Origin: Laspinema palackyanum D2c
GTDB lineage: Bacteria > Cyanobacteriota > Cyanobacteriia > Cyanobacteriales > Laspinemataceae
Direction: 5' to 3'
Assembly: GCF_025370875.1 (NCBI RefSeq)
Contig: NZ_JAMXFD010000012.1
Location: 62,001 to 126,000 of the forward strand
DNA: 64,000 nt
Shown: positions 16,548 to 27,626 of the stretch, piece after piece
Numbering within the stretch: the stretch's first letter is position 1
Layout: the number at the start of each line of letters is the position of its first letter
The notes under the pieces: generated by a model
Told to the model about the DNA's origin: nothing
Databases searched by the model: none
Seen by the model: only the letters and a program-made list of their open reading frames with translations
Position numbers and translations under genes: made by a program

Positions 16548-19500
16548 CTAACTGCGGAAATTAGAAACCGAGTCCTGAAGCTGAGTGACTGCGATCGCCA
16601 GTCCATCTAAAGACTGACGAACTTGCAAAGATTTTTCTGCCGTTGTGGTAGAAATTGAACTCACTTTTTGCATCACTCCCGCAATTTCCGAAGCATTTTC
16701 GGTTTGATTATTCGCGGCCCGGGTGATATTTTGAACCAGGGCATTCATCTGGCGACTGACTTCAATAATGGCAACTAAATGATGTTTCGCTTCAGCAGCT
16801 AATTTAGTTCCCGCGACTACCTCCTGAGTGCCTGCTTCCATTGCTTCGGTGACCCGTCCGATTTCGCTTCTAATTTGTTCGACAATTTCGGAAATTTCCT
16901 CCGTGGCTGAACCCGAGCGATCGGCTAATTTGCGGATTTCTTCGGCAACTACGGCAAACCCTAACCCCTGTTCTCCGGCGCGGGCCGCTTCAATGGTAGC
17001 ATTCAGGGCCAATAGGTTGGTCTGAGCCGCAATTTGAGAAATTGACGTCACAATTTTACCAATTTGTTGAGAGCTTTCTCCCAACCGTTTAATCATTTTC
17101 CCGGTTTGTGAAATGGTTTGACGCAGTTCATTAATGCCTTCAACCGCCCGGTCTACGGATTGGCCTCCCACCTCCGCAGTTTCGGCGGCTTGATGGGCGA
17201 CCTTTTCTGCTTTTTGAGCCACGGTACAGATATCTTGAATTGAGTTAGCCATGCGCTCAATTTGGCGCAAGGAGAACTCAACTTGTTGAGCTTGTTCTCC
17301 GGCCCGTTCTGTTAAATCTTGAGTATTGGCGATGGATTCACGGGTGGCGCTACGGACTTCCGTGGCGAGTTCTTGAATCCCGGTTACGACTTTTTTGAGG
17401 GAAGAAACCAAAAAATTAAAGGAGTCGGCTAAAGCCCCGAGAACACTATTATTAACTTCGGCGCGCACGGTTAAATCTCCTTTAGCGGCCCCTTTGATTT
17501 CCATTAACAGTTTGAGAACCTGTTGAGTCAGTTCATCGGCTTCAAATTTGCGGTCTTGGGCGAATTTTTCCAACTCGTCGGCGACTTTTTTGCGCTCGGT
17601 GATATCAAACCGGATGCCAATATATTTGACAACTTTACCCTGAGCATCAAAAATGGGAGAAATGGTGGTATCTACCCAATAATATGTGCCATTTTTGCAC
17701 TGGTTTCTGAGTTCTCCTTTCCAGACGCGACCGTTACTGATAGTTTTCCACATCTCCTCAAAGAGGGCTTTGGGATGATATCCGGAGTTAATCATCCGAT
17801 GATTTCTGCCCAGGAGTTCGCCGCGAGAGTATCCAGAGATTTCGCAGAATTTATCATTGACAAAGGTAATGTTGCCTTCGCTGTCGGTTTCACTGACGAT
17901 CGCTGCTTCATCGAGGGCATTTTGACGAGTTTTGAGTTCTTGAAGCAGTTGAGCTTGTTCGGCCGCCAGGACTCGAAATTGTTCCTCGGTTTGTTTGAGG
18001 GGGGTGATATCATGAGCAACGGCATAAAGCAGTTGCTGTTCTGTAGAAGGATTAGCACTCCAAGCTAACCATTTATAAGAGCCATCTTTACAGCGATAGC
18101 GATTTTCAAAATAGAGGGTTTCTATGCCGGTAGTCAGTTTTTGGGTTTCGGCAATGGTGGCTTCAATGTCATCGGGATGAACAAAGTCCATAAACGATTG
18201 ACCGATGAGTTCCTGTTCACTGTAGCCGAGGATACTGGTCCAAGCGGGATTAACCCGCTGGAACGAGGAGTCAAAGCCGAAGATACTCAGCAAATCTAGG
18301 GAAATGGTAAAGAATTGATCGCAGGTGACTTGGGCTAATTTGCGATCGGTAATATCAGTATAAACCCCTAACCATTCGCGAATACTGCCATCGGTGGTAT
18401 TGAGAATGGGAACCGCACGAACACTCATATATCGATACTCGCCATCGTGACGGCGCAGACGCTGTTCAATTTCATAGAGCACGCGATTTTGAACCGCGTG
18501 GTCCCAGGCTTGGGCCGTCTGTTGACGCTCATCGGGATGAACCGCATTGAGCCATCCTCGACCCTTGAGTTGGTCGAAGGTTTGGCCGGTGAAGCTAGTC
18601 CAAGCCGGTTGTTCCGTGACGAATTCGCCATCGGCAGCGGTGTTCCAGATGATTTGAGAGGTGGCTTCAATCAGGGAACGGAAGCGCGCTTCGGAAGTTT
18701 GGAGGGCTTTTTCGGCTTGTTTGCGATCGCTGATGTCGATGCCCATTTCCAGGACCAGCCGTTTCCCATCCACATCGTTACAGGGGTAATCATATATTTG
18801 GTAGGTGCGCCCGGTGTTAGGGTCTTGCCATTCCCACTGCTGCGGCTGTTTGGTTTCAAAGACTTGGGTGCGAATCTCGGAGTGCAGTTTGCCACCGGGG
18901 TTCAAGAGAGTGGCAGCAGAACCCGGGTCCCCAAAGAACTCGACAAATTGGCGGTTGGCTAACTGGACGGTATTGCTGCGATCGACCAGGTAGAGGAAGG
19001 CGGGAATCCCATCAAACAGGGTGGTGAGTCGCTGGCGTTCCGCTTCTAATGCCTTCTCAATGGCTTTGCGATCGCTGATATCCCGGACTAAAGCCAGCAG
19101 GAGGGTTTCTCCCAGGCGGGAAAATTTGCCCAGGCGGATTTCTACGGGGAAGGTACTGCCATCGGCACGTCGGTGGAGACTTTCCAGGGTGAGGGCTTCG
19201 CTAGGATGTAACTGGGCCACAGCGAGGGTGCGTTCCTCACTGCGAAATCGCGGTTCGATCGCCTCTAAATTCAAGGTCAGGAGTTGATTCTGGCTATATC
19301 CTAAGCTCTGGCAAGCCCGCTGATTGACCGCTAAGATTTTGCCATCTAAGGTGGTCAAGAAGAAGGCATCAGCCGCATTTTCCACCAACTGCCGGAACCG
19401 TTCTTCACTCTCAGCGAGGGCGTTTTCTTGTTGTTGGCGATCGCTGATATCCCGAATCACCGTAGAAATACAATCAATTTCCCCGTTGTCTTCTATGTGG

Positions 19501-20231
19501 GCGACGAGCACTTGGGAGGCGGGAAATAATTCCCCATTGAGGCGTTTCATCAGGATTTCCCCAGTCCAGACCCCCTCAGCAATGGTTGTGGCGATCGCCT
19601 GTTCTAATTTCTGGCGATCGGGTCCGTCTTTAACAAAATCAAAAGCGGTGAAATCCGAGGCGGGTTGAGCTTCTGGAATCCCCGTCATTTTGCGGGAGGC
19701 TCGGTTCAGGTAACTGACCTTACCCTGACTGTCGCAGACGCCGACAAAATCGGGGGTATTTTCAATAATCCGCGCCAGTCGTTTCAGGGCCGCTTCGGCT
19801 TGTTGGCGTTCTTTAATTTCCCCTTCCAGGGCTTGATTAGCCTGCTCTAGGGCAGCTTTCGCACTGGGTAGGGCCAGGGCTGCCGGTAGCGTCGGGACCA
19901 TTTCGAGGGCCGTTAATAGGGAAATACCAGCGGTGAGGGCTTTGATACTCCCGGAAACCCAATAGTCTGGACGCCAAAGGGTCCAGACTTCCATCACATG
20001 GGTGAATCCACAAGTAATAATAAAGGCCGCAAATAACAGAAAAATCCGACTAAAGGGTAAATCCGGGCGTTGCAAGACGAAATAAATCAACATCCCCACA
20101 ATCGAAAAATAGGCCACGGCGATCGCCAGGTCGGATCCGGCGTGCAGCCACACTAAAACTGGATTCCACAGGTAACAATGACCGTGGGGAATAAAATTTG
20201 CCGTGAGGAGGATGGATAAGGGTTCCAACAT
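16548..20231 (-). CDS. Methyl-accepting receptor with ethylene-receptor-type membrane domain and six PAS domains
   Basis: A 1227-residue receptor. Residues 1-~112 carry three membrane helices matching the plant ETR1 ethylene-binding domain: [12 protein letters not shown] and [15 protein letters not shown]. Asp34, Tyr41, Cys74 and His78 align with ETR1 Asp25, Tyr32, Cys65 and His69 at a constant offset of nine, Cys and His being the copper ligands. After a coiled coil, about six PAS domains (~145-880) follow, then a HAMP-like linker and an MCP signalling hairpin with the conserved tip around [20 protein letters not shown]. Output must go to CheA/CheW encoded in the same operon. A related domain in Synechocystis SynEtr1 binds ethylene and affects phototaxis. 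Ethylene binding here is predicted from residues only; the equivalent of ETR1 Pro36 is Val45. Confidence 0.9.
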   Translation of the reverse strand: MLEPLSILLTANFIPHGHCYLWNPVLVWLHAGSDLAIAVAYFSIVGMLIYFVLQRPDLPFSRIFLLFAAFIITCGFTHVMEVWTLWRPDYWVSGSIKALTAGISLLTALEMVPTLPAALALPSAKAALEQANQALEGEIKERQQAEAALKRLARIIENTPDFVGVCDSQGKVSYLNRASRKMTGIPEAQPASDFTAFDFVKDGPDRQKLEQAIATTIAEGVWTGEILMKRLNGELFPASQVLVAHIEDNGEIDCISTVIRDISDRQQQENALAESEERFRQLVENAADAFFLTTLDGKILAVNQRACQSLGYSQNQLLTLNLEAIEPRFRSEERTLAVAQLHPSEALTLESLHRRADGSTFPVEIRLGKFSRLGETLLLALVRDISDRKAIEKALEAERQRLTTLFDGIPAFLYLVDRSNTVQLANRQFVEFFGDPGSAATLLNPGGKLHSEIRTQVFETKQPQQWEWQDPNTGRTYQIYDYPCNDVDGKRLVLEMGIDISDRKQAEKALQTSEARFRSLIEATSQIIWNTAADGEFVTEQPAWTSFTGQTFDQLKGRGWLNAVHPDERQQTAQAWDHAVQNRVLYEIEQRLRRHDGEYRYMSVRAVPILNTTDGSIREWLGVYTDITDRKLAQVTCDQFFTISLDLLSIFGFDSSFQRVNPAWTSILGYSEQELIGQSFMDFVHPDDIEATIAETQKLTTGIETLYFENRYRCKDGSYKWLAWSANPSTEQQLLYAVAHDITPLKQTEEQFRVLAAEQAQLLQELKTRQNALDEAAIVSETDSEGNITFVNDKFCEISGYSRGELLGRNHRMINSGYHPKALFEEMWKTISNGRVWKGELRNQCKNGTYYWVDTTISPIFDAQGKVVKYIGIRFDITERKKVADELEKFAQDRKFEADELTQQVLKLLMEIKGAAKGDLTVRAEVNNSVLGALADSFNFLVSSLKKVVTGIQELATEVRSATRESIANTQDLTERAGEQAQQVEFSLRQIERMANSIQDICTVAQKAEKVAHQAAETAEVGGQSVDRAVEGINELRQTISQTGKMIKRLGESSQQIGKIVTSISQIAAQTNLLALNATIEAARAGEQGLGFAVVAEEIRKLADRSGSATEEISEIVEQIRSEIGRVTEAMEAGTQEVVAGTKLAAEAKHHLVAIIEVSRQMNALVQNITRAANNQTENASEIAGVMQKVSSISTTTAEKSLQVRQSLDGLAIAVTQLQDSVSNFRS

Positions 20232-20556
20232 ACAGGGTGCGTCAATCAGTAACGGCGTTTAGGGGGGTCAGAATCACAGAGAGAATAGAGAGGAGGGGCC
20301 GTATATCAACTGCCCCACCTCCCGAGCACAGACCTTCTCCAAATGGGGGGGTCCTAGACATCGGTATCGTACAGGGAAGATCAACTGGGTTTCTTGAAAA
20401 GCTTTCTAAATCAATTGCCACCCATTGAAAACAGCAACCCGGTTTTTAGTCTGCTTAAGTTGAAACTGTAGATGCCCTGGGAAAATTATCTCCTTGAGGA
20501 GAAAAAGCATACAGAACCAAAAACCCTATCCGGTTGAGTTTTGGTTTACTCCTGGG
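20232..20556. other. Non-coding gap between the two receptor genes
   Basis: No gene seen. It contains AAACCCAGTTGATC/AACCGGGTTGC-like fragments of the dispersed AAACCCGGTTT repeat family and a small CTCCTTGAGGAG palindrome near 20490. An internal promoter is possible but none stands out. Confidence 0.5.
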
Positions 20557-23500
20557 CTAACTTCGGAAATGGGCCACAGATTGCTGAAGACTCTCCACTG
20601 AGACTGCCAAGCCATCTAGGGAATTTTGAACCTGGACTGATTTTTCTGCCGTATTTCCAGAAATGGCACTAACGGCACGAATCATACTCACAATCTCCGT
20701 AGCACTATTTGTCTGCTTCGTTGCTGCGAGGGTAATATTTTCCACCAGAGCATTCATTTCCCCACTGACTTGGATGATCTCAATTAAATGGGTCTTGGCT
20801 TCTGCGGCCAGTTTAGTTCCGATCGCCACTTCCTGAGTGCCTGCTTCCATCGCTACAATCGCCCGTCCAATTTCACTCCTGATCTGTTCGACGATTTCGG
20901 AAATTTCCTCCGTTGCCAATCCTGAGCGATCGGCTAACTTGCGGATTTCTTCAGCGACAACAGCAAAACCCAGCCCTTGCTCTCCGGCTCTGGCCGCTTC
21001 AATCGTAGCATTAAGTGCCAATAAATTGGTTTGAGCCGCAATTTGGGAAATGGAAGTCACAATTTTGCCAATCTGCCCGGAACTGTCCCCTAACCGTTCG
21101 ATGGTTTTCCCCGTTTGAGAAAGGGTTTGTCGCAGTTTGTTAATTGCCTCCACCGCCCGATCCACCGACTCCCCACCCACTTGGGCTTTTTCGGCAGATT
21201 GTTGGGCCACATTTTCCGCTTGTTGAGACAGGGCAAACACTTCTTCAATCGAGTTGACAATCTTCTGAATTTTCTGGATTGTCTCCTCAATTTTTTGGGC
21301 TTGTTCTTGGGCTTGGTGGGCCAACTCTTGAGTATTGGAAATCGATTCCCCGGTGGCAGTATTGGCTTCCGTTGCCAGGTGTTGAACTCCTTTGACCACT
21401 TTTCGTAAGGAGGAAATCAAAAAGTTAAAGGAGTCAGCTAAAGCCCCGAGAATGTCGTTGGTGACTGCCGCCCGCACGGTTAAATCCCCCTTCGCTGCCC
21501 CTTTAATTTGTTCCAACATTTTCAGCACCTGTTGCGTCAGGGAATCCATCTCCGCTTGCCGTTGAGCGGACATGATTTCTAGGTCCGCGATTAACTGGGT
21601 CTTGGACGCTTCTGCACCAATGCGATCGCCCACTTCTTGTTGTAGTTTCTCGTTGATTTCCTGCAACTCCTGGGTGCGCTGGGCGACTCGATTTTCTAAA
21701 TCGGTGGCTAACTGTTCTAGGGCTTCTTGATTCCGCCGTTGTTCGGTCACATCTCGGGTAATTTTAGAGAATCCCTGCAACTCTCCTTGGGCGTCCCGTA
21801 AAGGGGTAATAATCACATTGGCCCAAAATTGACTCCCATCTTTTTTGACCCGATACCCTTCATCTTCAAATCGTCCCTCGGTTTGGGCCGCTTTGAGTTC
21901 GGCTTCCGGTTTGCCACTGGCGCGGTCCTCTAGGGTATAAAACCTCTGGAAAGGCTGACCTAGAATTTCTGGAGCACGATATCCTTTAATTCTTTGCGCC
22001 CCCATATTCCAACTGGCCACTCGACCCGCTACATCCAATCGAATAATGGCATAATCCTTGACACTCTCTACCAAAGAACGAAACCCTTCGTCACTTTCTC
22101 GGCGCGCTTCTTCCGCTTGTTTGCGTTCGGTAATATCTAACCCCGAGGCAATATATCCGAAAAAATTGCCCTCGCTATCAAACCGAGGCAATCCACTCAT
22201 CCAACTCCAACAATACTCCCCATCCCAGCGTTTGAATCGCACTTCTAATTGGAAGGGTTGCCGCTGCTCAAATGCGGTTTGATAAATATTAACGTATCGG
22301 TCTCTATCCTCAGGATGCAAAATTTGCATCCAGCCATAACCGAGGTCTTTTTCTAACGGTCGTCCAGTAAACTCGACCCACCGTTTGTTAAAATAGCTCA
22401 CCTGTTTATCGGGCCCGGCAATCCAAATGATGGCCGGAACTGTATCCGCCATCAACCGAAATTGTTGTTCACTTTCTTGTAAAGCGCGTTCGGCTTGTTT
22501 GCGTTCGGTGATGTCCAAGGCGATCGCCACACAGGAGAGTTTATGAGTCTGTTGAATGAGTTGAATATACATCTCAATCGGATAGATACTCCCATCTGCT
22601 CGGCGATGCATTGCTTCAAACCGAATTCTCTGTTCGCGGCCCTCTAATAAGGGAGCCAAAGCAGTTTTAGCTTCCCCTAGATTCACCACTGCTGGATTGA
22701 TATCCAGTGCTGTTTTTTTAAGGATTTCCTCCTGAGAATACCCCAAATTCAGACAGGCTCCTTTGTTTACATATTCAAAGCCCAGGGTATCCACATCAAA
22801 AACATAAATCTCGTTCAGACTAGACTCGACGAGATTAAACAACCGCATCCGTTCTTGTTCAGATTGGACCCGTTCCGTAATCACTTCGGTCAACAGCATA
22901 ATGCCGCCGATTTCTCCGGTGCGATCGCGCCAGGGATACATCTCCCATTTCACCCAATCGATGCTCCCATCTACCCGGGTATAACCTTCCGCGTCACAGC
23001 TAAAGGATTCTCCTCCTAAGACGCGCCGGAGCATATCTTTCACATGATCCGGCAGTTCCGGAAATAGCTCGTGGTGCGATCGCCCAATAATGTTTTTAAC
23101 CCTCTGAAAGTCTTCTCTCTTATCCAGTTTATAATCTTTAACCCACCGTTCGGAGGCGACTACATAGCACATTTGGCGATCGAGCATCGCCACTGCTGCC
23201 GGAAGATGTTCCAGAAATAATTTGAATTCTTCTTCCCGTTGGTGCAATTCCGTTTCCAACTTCCAGCAACGGCTGACATCTCGCACACTCACCCAAATCA
23301 CCTCACGGTTATCTACAAGGGTGAGCGGTTTTCCCGAAATTTCCAGTTCCAATACGCTACCCCCTTTCGGTTTGAGGGCTTTCCATCTTAACGAGCCTCC
23401 CTCGCTCACTGCCGCTTCAAAATCAGCCTGAGATTGCCCGAAACTGGATAACTGGTTAAAAAAGTTTTTGCCTCGGAGTTGGGTCCGTTCCATGCCGTAC

Positions 23501-24327
23501 AATTGACCGGCTTTTTCATTGGCATCTAAAATCGTTCCATCCCGTTGCTGAATCAAAATTCCCTCATTAATTTGATTCATAAAATCCGGGAAATCCGAGG
23601 CAATTGCTTCGGTATATCCCGAAATTTTTTCATAGGTTGAAATGATTCCCACTGGCTTTCCCTGGGGAGTTTTAACCGGCCATTGATGAATTTTCCAAAG
23701 CGATTCTGACCCCTCGCCTGGGTGGGGATTCGGCACTTGTACTAACAGGGTTTGTGAATCCTCTGGGTTAATTTTCACCCAATTTTTCAACAGCTTACCC
23801 CCCCAAGAGAGTGCGCCCTCAGTTTTGCCGATGATTTGTGCTGGAGATGCCACACCCACTTGTTCCGCAAAGCGCTGATTTCCCCCCAGGTAAACTCCTT
23901 GGTAATCTTGCCAAGATACCGCCCAAGGTAAGCAGTCCAGGGCCATTTGTAGGAATGAACCGCTCGCAAAGATTCCACTGCCGAGGGTTTCCCGGATGCC
24001 TTGACGGTAAGTGAATAGGGCAAGCATCAAGGCGATCGCACTCGCGCTTTCCAAAGCATAGCTTAGGGTTTCCCCAAGGGTTGAAACCGGAAGGGCGGCT
24101 GTGGAGAATAGATGGAAGAAGCGACTCCCGGTGGCGACTGCTAAAAAAGCACTCACTATCCATAAGAAACGGCAATGCAGACGAAACACTGTGATTTGCA
24201 GGAGGATTAAAGTCATCCCCAAATAGGACAGTGCAATGATCCATTCTGCCCCATTCTGCATCCCTACCCAATTCGTATCGCTCCCGATGGCAAAATACAG
24301 TTGAGAACCTATCCCATTTATTAACAT
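20557..24327 (-). CDS. Methyl-accepting receptor with three-helix membrane domain and multiple PAS domains
   Basis: A 1256-residue paralogue of the neighbouring receptor. The N-terminal ~115 residues form three membrane helices of the same layout, but the copper-site motif is lost: where the neighbour has CGFTH this protein reads ATGSRFFH, and the SD motif is AE. About six PAS domains follow (starting near [15 protein letters not shown] and ending with the [15 protein letters not shown] unit), then a coiled coil, HAMP-like segment and MCP domain with the same [20 protein letters not shown] tip. The signalling halves of the two receptors are highly similar, implying duplication with divergence of the sensory part. 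It probably feeds the same CheA. The ligand is unknown; the PAS domains may bind flavin, haem or small molecules. Confidence 0.9.
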   Translation of the reverse strand: MLINGIGSQLYFAIGSDTNWVGMQNGAEWIIALSYLGMTLILLQITVFRLHCRFLWIVSAFLAVATGSRFFHLFSTAALPVSTLGETLSYALESASAIALMLALFTYRQGIRETLGSGIFASGSFLQMALDCLPWAVSWQDYQGVYLGGNQRFAEQVGVASPAQIIGKTEGALSWGGKLLKNWVKINPEDSQTLLVQVPNPHPGEGSESLWKIHQWPVKTPQGKPVGIISTYEKISGYTEAIASDFPDFMNQINEGILIQQRDGTILDANEKAGQLYGMERTQLRGKNFFNQLSSFGQSQADFEAAVSEGGSLRWKALKPKGGSVLELEISGKPLTLVDNREVIWVSVRDVSRCWKLETELHQREEEFKLFLEHLPAAVAMLDRQMCYVVASERWVKDYKLDKREDFQRVKNIIGRSHHELFPELPDHVKDMLRRVLGGESFSCDAEGYTRVDGSIDWVKWEMYPWRDRTGEIGGIMLLTEVITERVQSEQERMRLFNLVESSLNEIYVFDVDTLGFEYVNKGACLNLGYSQEEILKKTALDINPAVVNLGEAKTALAPLLEGREQRIRFEAMHRRADGSIYPIEMYIQLIQQTHKLSCVAIALDITERKQAERALQESEQQFRLMADTVPAIIWIAGPDKQVSYFNKRWVEFTGRPLEKDLGYGWMQILHPEDRDRYVNIYQTAFEQRQPFQLEVRFKRWDGEYCWSWMSGLPRFDSEGNFFGYIASGLDITERKQAEEARRESDEGFRSLVESVKDYAIIRLDVAGRVASWNMGAQRIKGYRAPEILGQPFQRFYTLEDRASGKPEAELKAAQTEGRFEDEGYRVKKDGSQFWANVIITPLRDAQGELQGFSKITRDVTEQRRNQEALEQLATDLENRVAQRTQELQEINEKLQQEVGDRIGAEASKTQLIADLEIMSAQRQAEMDSLTQQVLKMLEQIKGAAKGDLTVRAAVTNDILGALADSFNFLISSLRKVVKGVQHLATEANTATGESISNTQELAHQAQEQAQKIEETIQKIQKIVNSIEEVFALSQQAENVAQQSAEKAQVGGESVDRAVEAINKLRQTLSQTGKTIERLGDSSGQIGKIVTSISQIAAQTNLLALNATIEAARAGEQGLGFAVVAEEIRKLADRSGLATEEISEIVEQIRSEIGRAIVAMEAGTQEVAIGTKLAAEAKTHLIEIIQVSGEMNALVENITLAATKQTNSATEIVSMIRAVSAISGNTAEKSVQVQNSLDGLAVSVESLQQSVAHFRS

Positions 24328-24374
24328 AATTCCCCCTCAAAGTAAAACGAAATTTGCCCGAGGTTATAAACGAT

Positions 24375-24896
24375 TTACCACCCTTCCGATTGGGCGATCG
24401 CTTCCACATCTAAAATCATCACTAAGCGTCCCGTCCAATCATATAATCCCCTTAAAAAAGGAGCGAGTTCTTCCCCCACATCCATGCTAGAAACCATGCG
24501 TTCCAGATGAACCGAAATCACCCCTTGCACCCGAGATACAGCCAAACCCATTCGCATCATCACCAAGTTTCCATCTCGCGGATCCGGGGCTTCTAAAATT
24601 AAAATTCGACTATGCACCGAATGACTATCCACCCCCTCAGTCCGCAAAAACCGACCGAAATCCGCCACCGCTAAAATTTCTCCCCGCAAATTGGTCAATC
24701 CTAAGACAAAATGACGGGTATTCGGCACGGGTGCGATCGGTTGCTGCCCCAAAAATAGCACCTCCCGCACTGACAACAAATCCACCGCAAAGAGACTCTC
24801 TCTTTGACCAAACAACAGAAATTGCTTCAGATTCCCTGCATTGGGGGAAACCGGCAACTCACTCATCCCAGAATTGAGTGTCAATTTTCCAGCCAT
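24375..24896 (-). CDS. cheW: CheW-like coupling protein (first gene of chemotaxis operon)
   Basis: A 173-residue CheW-domain protein: KQFLLFGQRESLFAVDLLSV, VPNTRHFVLGLTNLRGEILA and the VSRVQGVISV strand are typical. An alternative ATG ten codons in (MSELPVSPNAG) is possible. It lies 47 bp upstream of the first receptor gene, as in pixI-pixJ or pilI-pilJ arrangements of cyanobacteria, so it is the probable dedicated coupler for the receptors. Upstream there is no further gene on this strand for about 500 bp, so the operon promoter should lie in 24897-25080. Confidence 0.9.
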   Translation of the reverse strand: MAGKLTLNSGMSELPVSPNAGNLKQFLLFGQRESLFAVDLLSVREVLFLGQQPIAPVPNTRHFVLGLTNLRGEILAVADFGRFLRTEGVDSHSVHSRILILEAPDPRDGNLVMMRMGLAVSRVQGVISVHLERMVSSMDVGEELAPFLRGLYDWTGRLVMILDVEAIAQSEGW

Positions 24897-25087
24897 ACCG
24901 CCTTAATTTTTGAGAAACCACAGCCTTTAAATCTTAGAGTCTTTCGACTGAAGGAAGGACAAAATACACTACAATCAATTATTATAAAGCAAAACTTTCA
25001 TCCCGTTGGTCTGGGGAGAAATTCTCCAACTCTTCTCAATCAGGGACATCGATAGCGTTTCCCACAGTTATGAGGTCCGTTTTGGGA

Positions 25088-25136
25088 GTGCGAGCATCTT
25101 GCTCGCTATTGTCCCAAGCGAGCAAGATGCTCGCAC
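25088..25136. repeat. 20-bp perfect inverted repeat of the GTGCGAGCATCTTGCTCGC family
   Basis: The arm at 25088-25107 pairs exactly with 25117-25136 across a 9-nt loop; each arm is itself partly palindromic. A single arm occurs at about 13261-13281 between cheA and cheW. The rest of 24897-25500 shows no gene. Confidence 0.85.
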
Positions 25137-25500
25137 ACGTTTTCTTTGAGGAACCTGATAGATACAGTTTACGCGAGATGAAAAAATCAAAGGTGTCGGA
25201 TGACCCCCATAAGCGCCAGTCTTTAGAAACGCTGCTGGCACAGATGAGGGGCCTGTTGTCTTAGGAGGAGTGGGGGTCTGTTTGAAGTGGGGGAATTGTG
25301 GGTGCCTGGTGGGACATGGCGGGATTTGATTGCCGTCGCCACTAGGAAAAGTTGTCACTCAAATCTATATTTTCCGACTCACCGGAAATCAAACGGCGAT
25401 GGTGAGTAACAAGGGTAAAAAAAATAGGGTGGCCCGGTGTTGTTGCTCGACTATCTTGCATGTTTTTTTTAATATAGCAATCGCCAATCCAGTTAGGACG

Positions 25501-25848
25501 TTAGGCGCAGGCCAAGTGAAGGACATTTTCTATGGCCTCTCGTAAGGTATCAAAATCTTTGAGTTGGTGTCGAATGCGGCTTTTTAGCCACGACCAACAG
25601 TGTTCAATTTTATTGAGGTCTGGAGAGTAAGCTGGCAGATACCAAACGGAGCATCCAGCCTCAATTACCATCTCCTCAATACGGCCCCCTTTATGAAAGG
25701 TCGCATTATCAATAATCAAGATCTGTCCGGGTTTCAAAGTGGGGATGAGACAGATTGAAAGCCACAGTTCAAATACGTTTCGATTGCAGGCCCCTTCTCC
25801 GGTAAAAGGAGCCAATAATTCTCCATTACACAAAGCTGCAATCATATT
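25501..25848 (-). pseudogene. Truncated IS630-family transposase, C-terminal DDE part
   Basis: About 115 residues remain, covering the last two catalytic acids of an IS630/DDE_3 transposase: Asp in LIIDNATFHKG and Glu in PDLNKIEHCWSWLKSRIR. The N-terminal half, including the DNA-binding domain and the first Asp, is missing. The frame is cut exactly where the intact IS630-type element begins (TA at 25848-25849), and the missing half is not found on the far side of that element, so the insertion was accompanied or preceded by a deletion. The gene is dead. It differs in sequence from the intact neighbour and so is a separate IS lineage. Confidence 0.85.
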
Positions 25849-25849
25849 A

Positions 25850-26942
25850 AGCGGTCAGGCAAAATAAATTGCATATTTTATGATTTTGAGGTTAAATGAG
25901 TAATTTAAGCAATAAATATGCCTAAATAAGGAGAATCATCCATGAAATTTATAAATTTATGTCCCGAAACTGAAAAAATGCTAGAAAGAATTTATCACAA
26001 TAGCCAGCATCATAAAGTTAGGCAAAGAGCTCATTGTATTCTTTTAAGTCATAGAGGCTTTAAAATGGAAAAGTTATTAGAAGTTTTCCAAATAAGTCGT
26101 CGGACTTTACAATACTGGTTTCAACGCTGGGAGCAAAACAAATTAACCGGGTTGTATGACCAACCTGGAAGAGGAAGAAAAACCAAGTTAACACCTCCCC
26201 AAAAACAGCAAGTTAAGGAGTGGGTAAAAGCAGAACCAAAACACCTAAAAAGGGTCATAAACCAAGTTCAAGACTCATGGGGAATTAAGGTCAGCAAAGA
26301 TACGATAAAAAGAATATTAAAACAGTTAGGTATGACCTGGAGAAGAATGAAGAGAGGATTGGCTGGAAGTCCCTTTGAATGGGAAGTTGAGTTCAATCTG
26401 GAAAAACTAAAAGAATTAAAAGAGTTAGATAAGAATGGAGAAATCGACTTGCATTTTTTAGATGAATCAGGGATGTCTTTGACGCCTTCACTACCTTACG
26501 GATGGCAAGATAAAGCCGAGAGGATTATTCTTCCAAGTTCTTCCAGTAAAAGGTTGAATGTATTGGGAGTAATGAATCGACGGAATGAATTAAAGTATGA
26601 AACCTATTCGGGAAATCTAAATAGCGAAAAACTCATTAAGTTTTTAGATAAATTTAGTGAAAACTTAATCCAAAGAACTGTCGTAGTAATGGACCAAGCC
26701 TCAATTCACACCAGTAACGCAGTCCTAGAAAAACTAGAAGAATGGAAGACCAAGAACCTGGAGCTATTTTGGTGGCCTCCGTATTCACCTAAACTAAATT
26801 TAATTGAAATTTTATGGAAATTTCTCAAATATGAATGGATTAAAATAGAAGCTTATAAAAGCTGGCAAAAGTTAGTTGATTATGTGACTAATGTCCTCGA
26901 TAATCTGGGAAAAGAATATGCAATTAATTTTGCATAACTGCT
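25850..26942 (+). mobile_element. IS630-type insertion sequence, about 1.09 kb, apparently intact
   Basis: The ends are imperfect inverted repeats of about 27 bp: left AGCGGTCAGGCAAAATAAAT, right (reverse complement) AGCAGTTATGCAAAATTAAT, both continuing into TGCATATT. Each end is flanked by a TA dinucleotide (25848-25849 and 26943-26944), the target duplication expected of IS630/Tc1-mariner elements. It contains a single complete transposase gene. Base composition is AT-richer than neighbouring genes. Confidence 0.85.
25942..26937 (+). CDS. IS630-family transposase, full length
   Basis: A 331-residue transposase with an N-terminal helix-turn-helix region (RRTLQYWFQRWEQNKLTGLY), a second winged-helix region (VSKDTIKRILKQLGMTWRRM) and a complete DDE catalytic core: Asp in HFLDESGM, Asp in VVMDQASIH and Glu in NLIEILWKFLKYEW. 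An AAGGAGAA Shine-Dalgarno lies just before the ATG. The stop codon falls inside the right terminal repeat, so coding and end sequences overlap, as in many compact IS630 elements. All catalytic residues are present and no frameshift is seen, so the element may still be mobile. Lys-rich, AT-biased codon use sets it apart from the host genes. Confidence 0.93.
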   Translation: MKFINLCPETEKMLERIYHNSQHHKVRQRAHCILLSHRGFKMEKLLEVFQISRRTLQYWFQRWEQNKLTGLYDQPGRGRKTKLTPPQKQQVKEWVKAEPKHLKRVINQVQDSWGIKVSKDTIKRILKQLGMTWRRMKRGLAGSPFEWEVEFNLEKLKELKELDKNGEIDLHFLDESGMSLTPSLPYGWQDKAERIILPSSSSKRLNVLGVMNRRNELKYETYSGNLNSEKLIKFLDKFSENLIQRTVVVMDQASIHTSNAVLEKLEEWKTKNLELFWWPPYSPKLNLIEILWKFLKYEWIKIEAYKSWQKLVDYVTNVLDNLGKEYAINFA

Positions 26943-26944
26943 TA

Positions 26945-27110
26945 GGTTGGGTTGAGGAACGAAAACCAACAAATATCCTGCGGATTATTTTAGAAAACCA
27001 ACAAATACCCTATTATTTGATTATTTGGGGTCATTTGGCTTGGTTATTCGGTTTGATATTCCTGTAATGATTAGCCTGGTAGGTTGGGTTGAGAAACGAA
27101 ACCCAACCCT
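26945..27110. repeat. GGTTGGGTTGAGNAACGAAACCCAACC palindromic repeats
   Basis: Two related units, at 26945-26972 and about 27080-27108, each fold into a GGTTGGGTT/AACCCAACC hairpin; the first has a degenerate right arm. This type of short palindrome is dispersed in many cyanobacterial genomes. They occupy the gap right of the IS element. Confidence 0.65.
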
Positions 27111-27119
27111 TACAAGCAT

Positions 27120-27200
27120 TTACCCATCCAGAAACTCAAAGATTCCCTCCGGGACGTGAAAGCGATCGCGCCCATCATCCAATAGTTGTAACCTAGGTAT
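27120..27200 (-). pseudogene. Possible C-terminal gene remnant
   Basis: The minus strand reads in frame IPRLQLLDDGRDRFHVPE followed by GIFEFLDG and a stop at 27120-27122. The composition looks coding, but there is no upstream part: a GAAACC repeat begins directly before it. I do not recognise the family. It may be debris of a gene broken by the repeats or the IS insertion. Confidence 0.3.
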
Positions 27201-27295
27201 AGAAACCGGGGTTTTCCTGGGGATGCTGCATTCTCACAGAGATTTTGCCATAAACCAGGTTTCTCCACATATAAGCGATCGCCTTTAATCTGCCA

Positions 27296-27619
27296 TTACA
27301 ACGCCACCACTCGTGTTTCAGCTTGTCTGAAAGACTTCGGTTTGACTACGATTTCCACATCCCGACCCAACGCATTTAAAAAACGAAATAGCCGAGTCGT
27401 GGAAAAACCCGATAGCTTGCCATTCACTAATGCCGACACTTTAGGCTGGTCAATTCCTAACAGTTCTGCCGCCTCAGTTTGAGTCATATTTTGGGCGGCG
27501 ATAATCCCACTAATTCTCCGGGCCAGTTCTGCCTTGACCAGTAATTCATCAGAATTTTCTAACTCTAAATCTGCGAATATATTGCCACTACCTGCTTGTA
27601 CTTTAATCGGTTGATTCAT
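27296..27619 (-). CDS. HigA-like XRE antitoxin
   Basis: A 107-residue helix-turn-helix protein: MTQTEAAELLGIDQPKVSAL is a clear Cro/XRE motif, followed by a short C-terminal region ending in VKPK. The frame extends further upstream, but the ATG at 27617-27619 (MNQPIKVQ) is chosen because it starts 7 bp after the toxin stop codon. The toxin-first order and the Gp49-like partner are typical of higBA modules, in which the antitoxin binds and masks the mRNA-cleaving toxin and represses the operon. The module lies in a patch of IS and toxin-antitoxin debris, fitting horizontal acquisition. Confidence 0.85.
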   Translation of the reverse strand: MNQPIKVQAGSGNIFADLELENSDELLVKAELARRISGIIAAQNMTQTEAAELLGIDQPKVSALVNGKLSGFSTTRLFRFLNALGRDVEIVVKPKSFRQAETRVVAL

Positions 27620-27626
27620 ATTTTTT

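Noticed and set aside
17523-18962. Long plus-strand frames opposite the ethylene-type receptor gene (181 and 171 codons)
   Set aside because: They are antisense shadows of a well-supported coding region; codon pattern and domains belong to the minus strand.
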